This document shows, in pieces, positions 54,058-63,481 of a stretch of 64,000 nucleotides of DNA. The stretch's first letter is position 1; every line of letters begins with the position of its first letter. Source of the stretch: Unio delphinus (taxonomy: Eukaryota; Mollusca; Bivalvia; Unionida; Unionidae); contig JAQISU010000069.1 in assembly GCA_029339505.1 (NCBI GenBank), forward strand, positions 8,497,501-8,561,500. Direction: 5' to 3'. Below the pieces are notes generated by a model. The model had not been told where the DNA came from. It worked only from the letters and a program-made list of their open reading frames with translations, and did not search any database. The position numbers and the translations under genes were made by a program.

Positions 54058-55467
54058 ATGTTCAAAAAATCACATGATCCGGCGTTTGATATAGACGCTC
54101 CAGTTGGCAAGGATGATTCTGTACGCGATTATCAATATTACGCTTATCATGCAATAGACGCAAATAGTCGATCGCGAATTGAACTTCAAGTCCATGATAC
54201 CAGTAAATACTTTTTGCCTTGTGAAGCGTTTATCGAAGTAGAAGGAAAACTTGTAACAGCTGCTGGAGCATCATATCCAGCTGGTACTCAAGTCGGTTTT
54301 GTCAATAATGGTATTATGGCGTTATTTGAGAGTGCAAGATACCTCATTGATGGAAAAGAAATCGAGTCGATAGATCGCGATGTTGATGTGGCTACAACAA
54401 TAATAGGGTTAGCGAGATATTCTGATGATTATACAAGATCAGCAGGACCTTCTATGATGTTTGCAAAGGATGTTAAAAATACCGCTGGAGGAATTCAATT
54501 TCTTGTAAGACGACCAAAAAAAGCCAGTGCTGCTAATGATGATGCTGATGTCGAGGCTGTAGTTATAAACAACGACGTTAATTTCAATCTAGGAGCCGCA
54601 ACACGTATTTCAATGTTGCAAGGGGCTAGTAAATCATTTTCATGCGCTATTCCACTGCATCACATATTTGGATTCTGTAGAAACGTCCGAAAAGTTATCT
54701 ACGGGGCGAAGCATACAGTAGCGCTTGTACGAAAGGGTGATGATAATGACGCAATTTGGAGGATTCCAGCAAACCCAGCTGCAGATCATGTAAATGATGA
54801 TGCCGGTAAAGTTATTTTAACAAAAATATCATTGTGGATGCCAATGTTGACTCCAGCAATCACCGCAGAAGAACGATTACTATCATTTATGGACCAAGGA
54901 GGAAAGTCGTTGTTGAGTTGGTTAACCGTGAGTACAGATGTGAAGCAATCAAATCTCAACGGGTTATTCACGTGGAATCTAGCATCAAAACAAGGTGTTT
55001 CAGCTCCACGTCATATATTTGTAGCGCTACAGGATAACACACGAGTTGGCGATCAACGTTTCAGTCATATGATATTTGATCAGTTAGGTGTGAAAGACGT
55101 CTCACTGAGAATAAACGGCCAGCAGGAACCATCCGAAGATGTGCAACTCGATTACACAGAAAATCATATTGCACGCGTGTATCATAGATTGTTGTCGTTT
55201 ATGGCACGTGATCAAAATGTTGATACTGGTTTGCAAATATCACAATACGACTTTAAGAGTTTATACCCGATCTATTACTTTTCGCTGGAACATCTCGATT
55301 TAACAAGACAGTCCGTCGTTGATATACACTTTAGAGCTAATGTAAATAAGCCTGATGCTATTGCTAATTATAGAGCGGTTGCTGTCATTCTCAGCGACAA
55401 ATCAATGCTACTTGAAGGTGTTGGTGGAAGAATGAGAATGGTAGATGCCCCAGTGGAAAACATGTAA
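54058..55467 (+). CDS. Major capsid protein (double jelly-roll), element 2
   Basis: 469 residues starting MFKKSHDPAFDIDAP, uninterrupted. Strongly conserved tracts: SRIELQVHDTSKYFLPCEAF, MALFESARYLIDGKEIESID, YSDDYTRSAGPSMMF, HHIFGFCRNVRKVIYG, SLWMPMLTPAITAEERL, a linker at MDQGGKS, then HMIFDQLGVKDVSLRINGQ, LYPIYYFSLEHLDLTRQSV and NYRAVAVILSDKSMLLEGVGG. The length and two similar beta-rich halves fit the trimeric double jelly-roll capsomer of Polintons and adintoviruses. The variable segment at about residues 140-180 differs most from element 1, as expected of a surface tower. Its promoter gap carries a palindrome. Confidence 0.88.
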   Translation: MFKKSHDPAFDIDAPVGKDDSVRDYQYYAYHAIDANSRSRIELQVHDTSKYFLPCEAFIEVEGKLVTAAGASYPAGTQVGFVNNGIMALFESARYLIDGKEIESIDRDVDVATTIIGLARYSDDYTRSAGPSMMFAKDVKNTAGGIQFLVRRPKKASAANDDADVEAVVINNDVNFNLGAATRISMLQGASKSFSCAIPLHHIFGFCRNVRKVIYGAKHTVALVRKGDDNDAIWRIPANPAADHVNDDAGKVILTKISLWMPMLTPAITAEERLLSFMDQGGKSLLSWLTVSTDVKQSNLNGLFTWNLASKQGVSAPRHIFVALQDNTRVGDQRFSHMIFDQLGVKDVSLRINGQQEPSEDVQLDYTENHIARVYHRLLSFMARDQNVDTGLQISQYDFKSLYPIYYFSLEHLDLTRQSVVDIHFRANVNKPDAIANYRAVAVILSDKSMLLEGVGGRMRMVDAPVENM

Positions 55468-55507
55468 TTGAAATTGTAAACGATTTAGAATCAATCAATT
55501 ATGTATA

Positions 55508-56032
55508 ATGTCATATAGTGTTATTAGTGTTGCGTTAACTCCCGGTCAATTAAAAAAATTGCAATCGGAATCAGCTAAAAAATGTGGAACCACAATCACG
55601 TTGAAACCCAACCAAATGACTGGTGGTGCAAATAAACTATCGCTGACAACTCGTCAGGTGAAACATTTCAATGATGCACTTGCAGCCAAAAAAGGTGTTT
55701 AGATTACTCTTTCTGCGGCTGCTATCAAACATATGATTAAAACAGGCGGTATATTTCCGTTGTTAGCTGCGATTCCAGCATTGATTGCAGCAGCAGCCCC
55801 AGCGGTGGCTAAAGCGGCAGCGTTAGGAGCCGTTGGTACTGCAGCAGGAATGGCACTAAAGAAGGCAACTGGGAAAGGATATAAAAAAAAGGGACGATCC
55901 GTTCACGGATTGGGTCTAAGACTACCAGGAACCCCGTATTCGTGGTACAGCGGAAAGGGTCTAAGACTACCAGGAACCCCGTATTCGTGGTACAGCGGAA
56001 AGGGTCTAAGACTACCAGGAACGATTTATTAA
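55508..56032 (+). pseudogene. pVI/pX-like virion protein with one nonsense codon, element 2
   Basis: Starts MSYSVISVALTPGQLKKLQ; TAG at 55700-55702 stands where element 1 has CAG (Gln). After it the frame is open to 56032: TLSAAAIKHMIKTGGIFPLL, Ala-rich hydrophobic segment, KKATGKGYKKKGR, then 15-residue repeats GLRLPGTPYSWYSGK (45-bp DNA repeats, about 2.5 copies). Apart from the deletion remnant of the Cys-rich gene it is the only clear gene lesion in this element. Readthrough, an assembly error or a recent inactivating mutation would all fit. The 3' part overlaps a longer in-frame reading of the protease. Confidence 0.8.
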
Positions 56033-56082
56033 TTCAGAAATCTTCGATTTCCGAACCTATGATTCCCATATCGAAGATTCCC

Positions 56083-56520
56083 ATGTCCAATTTTGATTTA
56101 ATGGATGCGGCTAAAAAACTAGTGATTAAAAATTTCAGAGGTGTTTTTATGAAAGATCAATTACCACATCAACCAAACAAAACTGAAACAGGTATTATTA
56201 ATCTCGATAACAGCACCGGACCCGGAACTCACTGGGTTGCATACGCTATTGATCCACGTGGGATTGTTTATTTCGATTCATATGGATTAGCCCCACCAAA
56301 AGAGTTTATGCGGTATATAAAAACCCTTCCAATGAAGACTTGGTATTCTACGCTACCAACACAAACGATGATTGACCCACCAATATGTGGCAGCGAAGTA
56401 TTAAATGTCCTTGACGCTATTTCTAACTCCTTGAGTAACCCAAGCGGAAAACCACCACATGTTGTCGTTAATGAATACACTAGCAATCGCTTTTTAGAGA
56501 GAGAAAGAGTTTTACAATAA
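56083..56520 (+). CDS. Adenain-like cysteine protease, element 2
   Basis: 145 residues from MSNFDLMDAAKKL; the reading frame is open back to 55942, overlapping the pVI-like gene, but only this Met begins the conserved part. Catalytic set in adenain order: H50 (GPGTHWVAYAID), D65 (VYFDSYG), Q94 (LPTQTM), C102 (PPICGSEV). It matures virion proteins; the GLRLPG or Gly-Gly-like sites in its neighbour are possible substrates. Shorter than adenovirus adenain (about 204 residues) but similar to the compact Polinton proteases. The stop is 1 bp before the next ATG. Confidence 0.87.
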   Translation: MSNFDLMDAAKKLVIKNFRGVFMKDQLPHQPNKTETGIINLDNSTGPGTHWVAYAIDPRGIVYFDSYGLAPPKEFMRYIKTLPMKTWYSTLPTQTMIDPPICGSEVLNVLDAISNSLSNPSGKPPHVVVNEYTSNRFLERERVLQ

Positions 56521-56521
56521 C

Positions 56522-57469
56522 ATGATTGATATTTGGGGGAGATCTTTGAAACCCAAACCCGATGGCACTGCACCACCTGATTCTGTCAAGGATATAACAA
56601 AAAAAATTAAAGATGAAATCGCTGAGACGTTGAACTTAACAAATGTTGATCCTAATGAAATAGTTGTATTTCAGGACAAACAGGGTAAATTGAAATCTAG
56701 TAATATTTCTCTGGATGATATTTTAGTTAAACAACAAAACGCAATCGAGAACACCGTTGCGTTATTTTCCGATCAGGGTAAATTGAAATCCAGTAATATT
56801 TCTCTGGATGATATTTTAGTTAAACAACAAAACGCAATCGAGGATACTATCGCGTTATTTTCCGATCAGGGTAAACTCAAACCGGGTGTACTCGTTTCGA
56901 CGATTACAGATCGATTAAAAACTCTCAACGATGAGTTAAACAATTCTCTGGCTGTACTAAAAATACTTGAATCTAAAATTGAAGATAACGGAAAACAGTT
57001 TATATCATTTCGTAGAAATATCATTGATAAATTTATTGGAACCCAGTTGGATAAAATTGAAATAAAACTCCCTGATATTAAAAAATCCATCGATGAGACG
57101 AAAACTTTCATCGAAGCCGTCAAAGGTGATTTTTCGAGGATGATAACAATCATTGAAAAAACAAAAATTCCTCATGAGAAAACCAATAACGTAGTATATA
57201 CAATCCAACACGGATCATTTGAGTGGACACCTACAAACAACAAATTAGATATCACTGCAACCGTTAAGGGTATTTATCGATTAACACTAGTAACACCATT
57301 AACTCAATTTAATATATCATCGTCGAGTTCATCCGGGGTCAACAATACGATTTCAACGATCATCGACAAGGATAAAACTGAAAAGTTCACTATAACATAT
57401 ACTGATAAAAGTTTGATTAGGGTTTCAATAACGTGGTATGTGGAATTCGTAGCGGATTTAAGTAAATAA
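56522..57469 (+). CDS. Coiled-coil/fibre-like virion protein, element 2
   Basis: 315 residues from MIDIWGRSLKPKPDG. Pro-rich start, then a 31-residue repeat (DQGKLKSSNISLDDILVKQQ.., residues 52-83 and 84-114, nearly identical DNA) and a third partial copy, a long heptad-like helical region (about 125-220) and a beta-rich C-terminal domain with VYTIQHGSFEW and a Ser run (NISSSSSSGVNNT). Repeated shaft, coiled coil and compact C-terminal head recall a spike or fibre, but this is inference. Intact here, frameshifted in element 1. Confidence 0.75.
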   Translation: MIDIWGRSLKPKPDGTAPPDSVKDITKKIKDEIAETLNLTNVDPNEIVVFQDKQGKLKSSNISLDDILVKQQNAIENTVALFSDQGKLKSSNISLDDILVKQQNAIEDTIALFSDQGKLKPGVLVSTITDRLKTLNDELNNSLAVLKILESKIEDNGKQFISFRRNIIDKFIGTQLDKIEIKLPDIKKSIDETKTFIEAVKGDFSRMITIIEKTKIPHEKTNNVVYTIQHGSFEWTPTNNKLDITATVKGIYRLTLVTPLTQFNISSSSSSGVNNTISTIIDKDKTEKFTITYTDKSLIRVSITWYVEFVADLSK

Positions 57470-57481
57470 CTAAATTGAAAG

Positions 57482-57524
57482 GAAAATCCTTCGGATTTAA
57501 CAATTGAAAACGCTAGTGTTTTTA
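57482..57524. repeat. Two palindromes in the gap before the membrane-protein gene
   Basis: gaaaatccttcggattta at 57482, then caattgaaaacgctagtg at 57501, joining the late-leader start caattgaaaa to the ACGCTAGCGT palindrome. Confidence 0.7.
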
Positions 57525-57536
57525 AAATAAACAACA

Positions 57537-58085
57537 ATGACTTTGTCATCGACGCAATGTCGCTATGATCAGGTCAGAGAATTTCAAAATAGACTCAAAA
57601 CCCTCACTGAGGAATATCAAATAAAAATAAAAAAATACCGACGAAGAATCACCGCAATTGATGTTATTATATACTCGGTGTCAAGCGTTCTTACTGGTGC
57701 CGGAATAATACTAGCATCTGTTACAATGATTGCCCCGGTCGTAGTTCCAATTTGCATTTCTGCGGTGGCTACAATCGGGGGTATATTAACCGGGATAGCA
57801 AAAAAGATATCATCATGCAGCCAGAGTAAACTGCAGAATTACTTACTTCAATTTCATATTGCATCAACCGCATATTCGCAATTATCATTGATGATATCGT
57901 CGTCACTCGACAATACGATTATATCAGATATTGAATTCTCAGCGATGGTCAGTATTTTTGATTCCGCGATATCGAAATTAGAGCGACAACATGAATATAA
58001 TAACAATGACAACACCGATGGAATCAGAAAACACGAACCCAAAAAACAAAATGATCTCAATAATATCAACATTACCAGATTGTGA
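57537..58085 (+). CDS. Two-TM virion or membrane protein, element 2
   Basis: 182 residues starting MTLSSTQCRYDQVREFQ. Basic helical N-terminus, TM1 (about 43-64, IIYSVSSVLTGAGIILASV), TM2 (about 68-88, VVVPICISAVATIGGILTG), KKISSCSQSKLQ, then a conserved SLDNTIISDIEFSAMVS region and a polar tail that differs from element 1 because of the downstream duplication. Probably a virion membrane-active or host-membrane protein; no family recognised. Confidence 0.7.
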   Translation: MTLSSTQCRYDQVREFQNRLKTLTEEYQIKIKKYRRRITAIDVIIYSVSSVLTGAGIILASVTMIAPVVVPICISAVATIGGILTGIAKKISSCSQSKLQNYLLQFHIASTAYSQLSLMISSSLDNTIISDIEFSAMVSIFDSAISKLERQHEYNNNDNTDGIRKHEPKKQNDLNNINITRL

Positions 58086-58250
58086 GTTCTCAGTGATGGT
58101 CAGTATTTATGATTCCTCGATACCAAAATTAGAAATAAATCATGAGTATAATGACGACACAGCAGGAATTACTTCAACAAATAGTGGAGAACACGAAACC
58201 AGTACAAACGAGTATGATATCAATAACATCTACGAAACCCGAGTTTAGTG
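57931..58250. repeat. Diverged tandem duplication at the membrane-protein/penton boundary
   Basis: The segment gaattctcagcgatggtcag.. at 57931 recurs as gagttctcagtgatggtcag.. at 58084, and the penton start-like atgaatataataacaatgac at 57991 recurs at 58142. The 85-codon ORF at 57991-58248 is a chimera of both and probably not a gene. Element 1 has a single copy, where the two genes overlap. Confidence 0.75.
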
Positions 58251-59488
58251 TGAATTTCCCCTCTCCGGTCCCGGTGAAGGAGATAGCGCTTGCAAAACTA
58301 CGAGTGTATCACAGTTGGCCTAATATCAGATCAAAATCATTTGGTGGTCAACAACCCAATAATTCACTGGCGTTTGCGAATAAGAATAAACCCGACGGAA
58401 CCCCAGACTGGAACGTCGTTTCAATACCAACAGGGTCATACCAAATCGAACAAATCAATAATGAATTCGCGCGTAGAATAAAATCGATTACTGGAGTAGA
58501 GTCAAAAATCGCTATAACAGTTCATGAACCGACGCTATCATCCGCCATTGAAATAAACTCAGAAGAATATGTCGTAGATATCTATCAAAGCTCAATAAGA
58601 ACCGTACTAGGATGGCCTGAATTACCACCCCGGGGAGAAATTGTTGATTTACCAGAACCAAAAAAATCTGATTATATCACAGATAGGATAAAACCTGATA
58701 ATCCAGTAAAAAGCTATAGCGATTACAGGGTTGCTAGAGATTTTTTTAATAAGGGAGGGAAATATCTTGTTGTTAGCGAACTTAAAATCAATAAAAATTT
58801 CACAGCAATGAATAATATTTTTTCACTGTTGTTAATACCTCTTAAATCCGGCTCTCTTACCCGAGATGAATTTATCAGCGTCGTAGAAACATGTAACAAA
58901 ATTATCGACGATATGGAAAAATTTAATTCACAAATTATTCAAGAGGTATTGGATGACAGTAATCCTGAAACAAGAACAATTTTTGCAGAAGGCAAGGGCA
59001 TCCCCGTCAAGGATATTCCAACAGTCAAACTACCAGGATATAACGTACCAGAACTAAAAAAATCTCTCAACGATGCTATCGATGTTGGTTTTAAAATAAT
59101 TCATGACGCATGGAAAAAAACAACATCACCGGAAATAAAAATCCTCAAACATAATAATGACCCAGATGGTGGTGGTAGGCATATCGCTCCGTTCAACGTG
59201 AATATTTCATCGGTGATTGCGCTTAATTTAGTGTGTGATGTTATCGAAGGAAGCTATCAAATTAATCTCGAACGATCAAATCAAGCTCAGCAAGGATATA
59301 TTCTTTATTCATTTGCACCAACAGCTCCTCCAGGATTCCTAATTATTGAAAACCCAATTAATCCTGTCTATATGCGATGCCATAATAATTCATTAACCAG
59401 AATTAATTTCAAACTCACCGACCAGTCAAATAATCTGATTGATTTACAAGAAGAGGTGTTAGCGATTAGTCTGTTTGTGAAATCATAA
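58142..59488 (+). CDS. Penton-like minor capsid protein, element 2
   Basis: 448 residues starting MSIMTTQQELLQQIVEN. Same architecture as element 1: LAKLRVYHSWPNIRSKSFGG, SIPTGSYQIEQINNEFARR, VVDIYQSSIRTVLGWPE, a divergent middle, and RHIAPFNVNISSVIALNLV to the end ISLFVKS. The vertex protein would pair with the major capsid protein. Uninterrupted. Last gene before the right TIR. The functional name rests on conserved Polinton gene content rather than a search. Confidence 0.77.
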   Translation: MSIMTTQQELLQQIVENTKPVQTSMISITSTKPEFSVNFPSPVPVKEIALAKLRVYHSWPNIRSKSFGGQQPNNSLAFANKNKPDGTPDWNVVSIPTGSYQIEQINNEFARRIKSITGVESKIAITVHEPTLSSAIEINSEEYVVDIYQSSIRTVLGWPELPPRGEIVDLPEPKKSDYITDRIKPDNPVKSYSDYRVARDFFNKGGKYLVVSELKINKNFTAMNNIFSLLLIPLKSGSLTRDEFISVVETCNKIIDDMEKFNSQIIQEVLDDSNPETRTIFAEGKGIPVKDIPTVKLPGYNVPELKKSLNDAIDVGFKIIHDAWKKTTSPEIKILKHNNDPDGGGRHIAPFNVNISSVIALNLVCDVIEGSYQINLERSNQAQQGYILYSFAPTAPPGFLIIENPINPVYMRCHNNSLTRINFKLTDQSNNLIDLQEEVLAISLFVKS

Positions 59489-59555
59489 ATGATTTTCGTC
59501 CTAAGGACTGGATCAAATTATTTATTATTTTTGTTAACCCAGAACTGAAAACTTT
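59489..59555. other. Subterminal spacer with ATPase-gene remnant
   Basis: ggactggatcaaat and, further on, ttgttaaccc match the 3' end and downstream bases of the ATPase gene in inverted orientation, extending the terminal inversion in degenerate form. Confidence 0.65.
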
Positions 59556-59783
59556 AGCAGCAGAGAGGGTGGATGACAACAAGTTGCGACCAAAATTAAC
59601 TAAAAAATCGTTTTCATTTTTTTAGTTAAAATGATTTCGTAGGGAGATTTCAATCAATTTTTTGTCTGAAAACGTTGTAGGGTTCACCTTTTTTTGGTTA
59701 AAATAAGATTATAAGACGGCTCGTTTTAGGATTTCAATCAAATTTTGTCTAAAAACGTTGTAGGATTCACCCTCTCTGCTGCT
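59556..59783. repeat. Right terminal inverted repeat, element 2
   Basis: 228 bp, inverted match of 44952-45180 with a few differences; same 16-bp edges. Confidence 0.93.
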
Positions 59784-59788
59784 CCAAG
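59784..59788. repeat. 5-bp target site duplication, right (element 2)
   Basis: ccaag, identical to 44947-44951. Confidence 0.88.
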
Positions 59789-59794
59789 AATTAT

Positions 59795-60063
59795 AAAAAT
59801 TCAGTCTGAACTGTCTCTGTGATGCAGCATGAAGTACTTTTGTGACATGAAAGGAGTGGGGGGTGGACAATTCTCAAAATCCAATTTTGTCAATTTTTAG
59901 AAAAACATGGTCCTACTTAATTTCATGAAAATGAACAGAGTCTATAACTCTGGATTGTGCCAGAAAACATGTTTATAGATTCAGTTTTAATTAGGACAAA
60001 CAATGAAAGCTATACCAAATCACAGTTGTTGTCCGCCTGCTGAATAATGTGTGTGCCCTTTTC
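59795..60063 (-). repeat. Interspersed repeat, copy B
   Basis: Inverted copy of 23300-23575, beginning only about 7 bp after the element 2 target duplication. Confidence 0.8.
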
Positions 60064-60239
60064 CCAAACCCATATTTATTTTCATGAAATCTAACACAAC
60101 TGTTGGACATTGGTGACAACTGTTTCATGTTTGTATAAATTATTTCAACAGAATATTGCCATGCTTAATAAATACTAAAAAACGGAAATTTGTGAAACAA
60201 CCCCATATCATTGTTTACATCATTCTTTGTGGATCAACA

Positions 60240-60395
60240 ATGACTGTGTCAAATGCACTAATGATTGTGTCCAATGCAATGATGACTATGTTAAATGCAA
60301 TGATTTCTGTGTCAAATGCAGTGCTGGCTGTGACCAATGCAACAATGGCTGTCAAATGCACAAATGATTGTGTCCAATGCAGTGCTGACTCTCCT
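60240..60395. repeat. Degenerate about 24-bp tandem repeat
   Basis: Units of gtgtcaaatgcaatgatg(act) with changes. The ORF across it is an artefact. Confidence 0.8.
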
Positions 60396-60809
60396 TCAAA
60401 CACTAAATTGTTTTTGTACAAGCCAATTACATGCTAAATTATCTCCTTTGATTTTTATAAATCTCACATGGTAGAAAGGTATGGAAATGGCTATGGTTAA
60501 TAATGATGGACTAGACTCATTTATATAAAATAATAACAAAGGAGATACACATGTAACATGTTGTTCATGACAAAATTGCAACTAATATTGAAAGTAAAGT
60601 AGTTGCGTTTTATTTTAAAATTCTTTTACTACTTGAATGGTAATACCGTAGTACAAGATTTTTTTAAAAGTTTTTTTTTGAAATATTAAATCAAAATGTG
60701 ACATCCTTTTGGTTATATTTTATTTTAGAACAAATTGTCAATGCCATCATGAAGTAAATTAAATTAATTTTGCTTTTCTTTTTATGCAGATTAATAATTC
60801 TCCTGAGCC

Positions 60810-63053
60810 ATGAAGAACTGTGACTTCAAACAAGTAATGAAGGTGTTTATTGTATGCTTTGTAAGTATTACACATGTCTTATGGAATAAATATAACTTAA
60901 TTTATCTTGTAGATAGAATGAAAGTAATTATGCTTCATCAATAAATGTAACTTAAGTACATATTACATATATGAAGATCAATGATTAGGGTCACTCTGAC
61001 TGAAAAGATCAATGATTAGGGTCACTCTGATTGAAAAGATCAATAATCAGGGTCACTCTGATTGAAAAGTTCAATGATCAGGGTCACTCTGATTGAAAAG
61101 ATCAATGATTAGGGTCACTCTGATTGAAAAGATCAATGATCAGGGTTACTCTGACTGGAAAGATCAATAATCAGGGTCACTCTGATTGAAAAGATCAATG
61201 ATCAATGATTAAGGTCACTCCGACTGAAAAGATCAATGATCAGGGTCACTGATTGAAAAGATCAATGATTAGGGTCACTCTGATTGAAAAGATCAATGAT
61301 CAGGGTCACTGATTGAACAGATCAATGATTAGGGTCACTCTGACAGAAAAGATCAATGATCAGGGTCACTCTGATTGAAAAGATCAATGATCAGGGTCAC
61401 TGACTGAAGGAAGAAAATGGTTTACACACATTAACATCAGTTCGACATGACAGACCTCAACAAGATTACGTGGATCATTTGTTATTGCATTAAGAAAGAG
61501 GTCTATCATTTGTAATTGCATTAAAAAAGAGGTCTATCATTTGTAATTGCTTTAAGAAAAGGTCTATCATTGTAATTGCATTAACAAAGAGTTCTATCAT
61601 TTGAAATTGCATTAAGAAAGAGGTCTATCATTTGTAATTGTTTTAAGAAAGAGGTCTATAATTGTAATTGCATTAAGAAAGAGGTCTATCATTTGTAATT
61701 GCTTTAAGAAAGAGGTCTGTCATTTATAATTGCATGATGAAAGAGGTCTATCATTTGTAATTGCATTAAGAAAGAGGTCTATCATTTGTAATTGCTTTAA
61801 GAAAGAGGTCTGTCATTTATAATTGCATGATGAAAGAGGTCTATCATTTGTAATTGCATTAAGAAAGAGGTCTATCATTTGTAATTGCTTTAAGAAAGAG
61901 GTCTGTCATTTATAATTGCATGATGAAAGAGGTCTATCATTTGTAATTGCATTAAGAAAGAGGTCTATCATTTGTAATTGCTTTAAGAAAGAGGTCTGTC
62001 ATTTATAATTGCATGATGAAAGAGGTCTATCATTTGTAATTGCATTAAGAAAGAGGTCTATCATTTGTAATTGCTTTAAGAAAGAGGTCTGTCATTTATA
62101 ATTGCATGATGAAAGAGGTCTATCATTTATAATTGCATGATGAAAGAGGTCTATCATTTGTAATTGCATTAAGAAAGAGGTCTATCAATTTTGGGATAAA
62201 TAAACTCAAAGGTCAGTGTTACAGTGGAACAAAAATTAAAGGTTGCTGCAATGCATTTTAATTTATCAACATCGAGAACAACTACAAATAGGACAGATAT
62301 ATAATGAGCTGTTAATTGTACACCTGTTTCATTTTATTATTAGGTCCTTTTAAAGTTTGGTTCAGTGGAGACAGCTGCAATAGTAGATTGCCCACCACAA
62401 CAGGTGCTACATGTCAACCCAGAAACCAATAAAGGCATTTGTTGTATACCTGTACCATTGCCAAAAGGTAAATGTGTCCAACTACATTACCCAGCCACAT
62501 TAACATTAGACCTATAAGCCTTCTACATCCTGAATCGAGCACTTACTAAAATGATCTAAATTTATCTTTTCCGTCTCATAAGCAATGGGCAATAACCCTT
62601 GCCCATTACTTCCCCTTGCCACCAAATTGGTATTACTAGATTTTAAGCTTTGCCTCCAATAAACAACATTATATGAGGCACCTCACATGTATCCAAAACT
62701 AAATTTCTGTTAAATTCAAACAATTCATACAGGATTTTGGATCTATTTTGGATTATTATTAACTCTGGAAAGAGGTGATAAATATTCTTGAACTGGACAA
62801 TTTTTAAACACCTCCCATTACACGCTATTGTTGATGCATATTGTTATTCAGGGTCTCACACAGACTACCTAATGCTTGCTAACTCAGCTTTTTTGCATCT
62901 ATAACATGCTTTAATTTATGTAGCTTTGTTTCATTATCTTTAGTTTCAATATAACTTGTTTACAAATTATGATAAACACAGCACATTCAAGGCGAAGGAG
63001 TCGGTCCTTGTGTACTTTGCCGTTACCAGGCACAGTGTGCAGAGAGTGTATAG
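60810..63053 (+). CDS. Possible host gene: secreted cysteine-rich, TNFR-like N-terminus (3 exons)
   Basis: Exon 1 at 60810-60860 (ATG to a gtaagt donor) and exon 2 at 62344-62467 (after ttattattag, before a gtaaat donor) join in phase 0. They give a signal peptide (FIVCFVLLKFGSVETA) followed by VDCPPQQVLHV and GICCIPVPLPK. Exon 3 at 62992-63053 continues in phase with GEGVGPCVLCRYQAQC and a stop. The spacing C..ICC..PxGxGV..C..C recalls the first cysteine-rich domain of TNF receptors. The acceptor of exon 3 is weak, and a longer form with a donor before the stop is possible. Intron 1 holds two minisatellites. No downstream TM or death domain is visible in the window. Confidence 0.42.
60980..61410. 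repeat. 31-bp minisatellite in intron 1
   Basis: About 14 units of agatcaatgatcaggg followed by tcactctgattgaaa. Confidence 0.92.
61478..62190. repeat. 31-bp minisatellite with 93-bp higher order, intron 1
   Basis: Units of aagaaagaggtctatcat followed by ttgtaattgcatt. From about 61680 three unit types (cattaag, ctttaag, catgatg) cycle as a 93-bp higher-order repeat. Confidence 0.92.
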
Positions 63054-63481
63054 ACTAAAGAGAAAGATGATAATGATGCAAGTTTTAAATTCCTACAAGT
63101 AATTATGATAAAGTAGAGGAGTTATGAAGCCCAGATAGGATAAATCTCCTCCCCCAATGTCAGAGAAAATCCTTCAGACTTGATTTTACAGTTGCATGCA
63201 GTTTTAAATGGATCAAACAGATCTATTCATTATTGCCTTATCACCATCTGAAATTGTCCACAATGATGTATCAGTTGGTCTTTCTGACCTTCTCAGTTAG
63301 GAGATCTTCCTGAAAGATCCTTTCATGTCACCAGGTATAAGACTACCCTAGCATATTCAGATGTATGGCCAGTACTGGCATCAACATGGCTGGTAACTGT
63401 CCAATCATACTATCTGTGTGCCATAGCAGTACAACAGCCTGCTCCTCCTTTATTCAGTACATACCAACAGGGTGTTGGTCC
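63054..63481. other. Non-coding host DNA
   Basis: No ORF or splice pattern I can support. Confidence 0.45.

Larger units (their letters stand above)
44952..59783. mobile_element. Element 2: near-intact Polinton/Maverick-type (adintovirus-like) provirus
   Basis: 14.8 kb bounded by 228-229-bp terminal inverted repeats (AG..CT ends) and a 5-bp duplication. All hallmark genes are present and, apart from one nonsense codon in the pVI/pX-like gene and a deleted small Cys-rich gene, open. Replication genes are at the left and virion genes run rightward on the plus strand. Protein identity to element 1 looks like roughly 70-90 percent by eye for conserved genes and much lower for linkers, so the two are separate insertions of related lineages and not a recent duplication. 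Confidence 0.94.

Noticed and set aside
57991..58248. 85-codon ORF as a separate gene
   Set aside because: It is a chimera of the penton start and the two-TM protein tail created by a tandem duplication; it overlaps both real genes and has no counterpart in element 1.
61478..62190. CRISPR-like regular repeats
   Set aside because: No unique spacers; the units are head-to-tail tandem repeats in animal intronic DNA.
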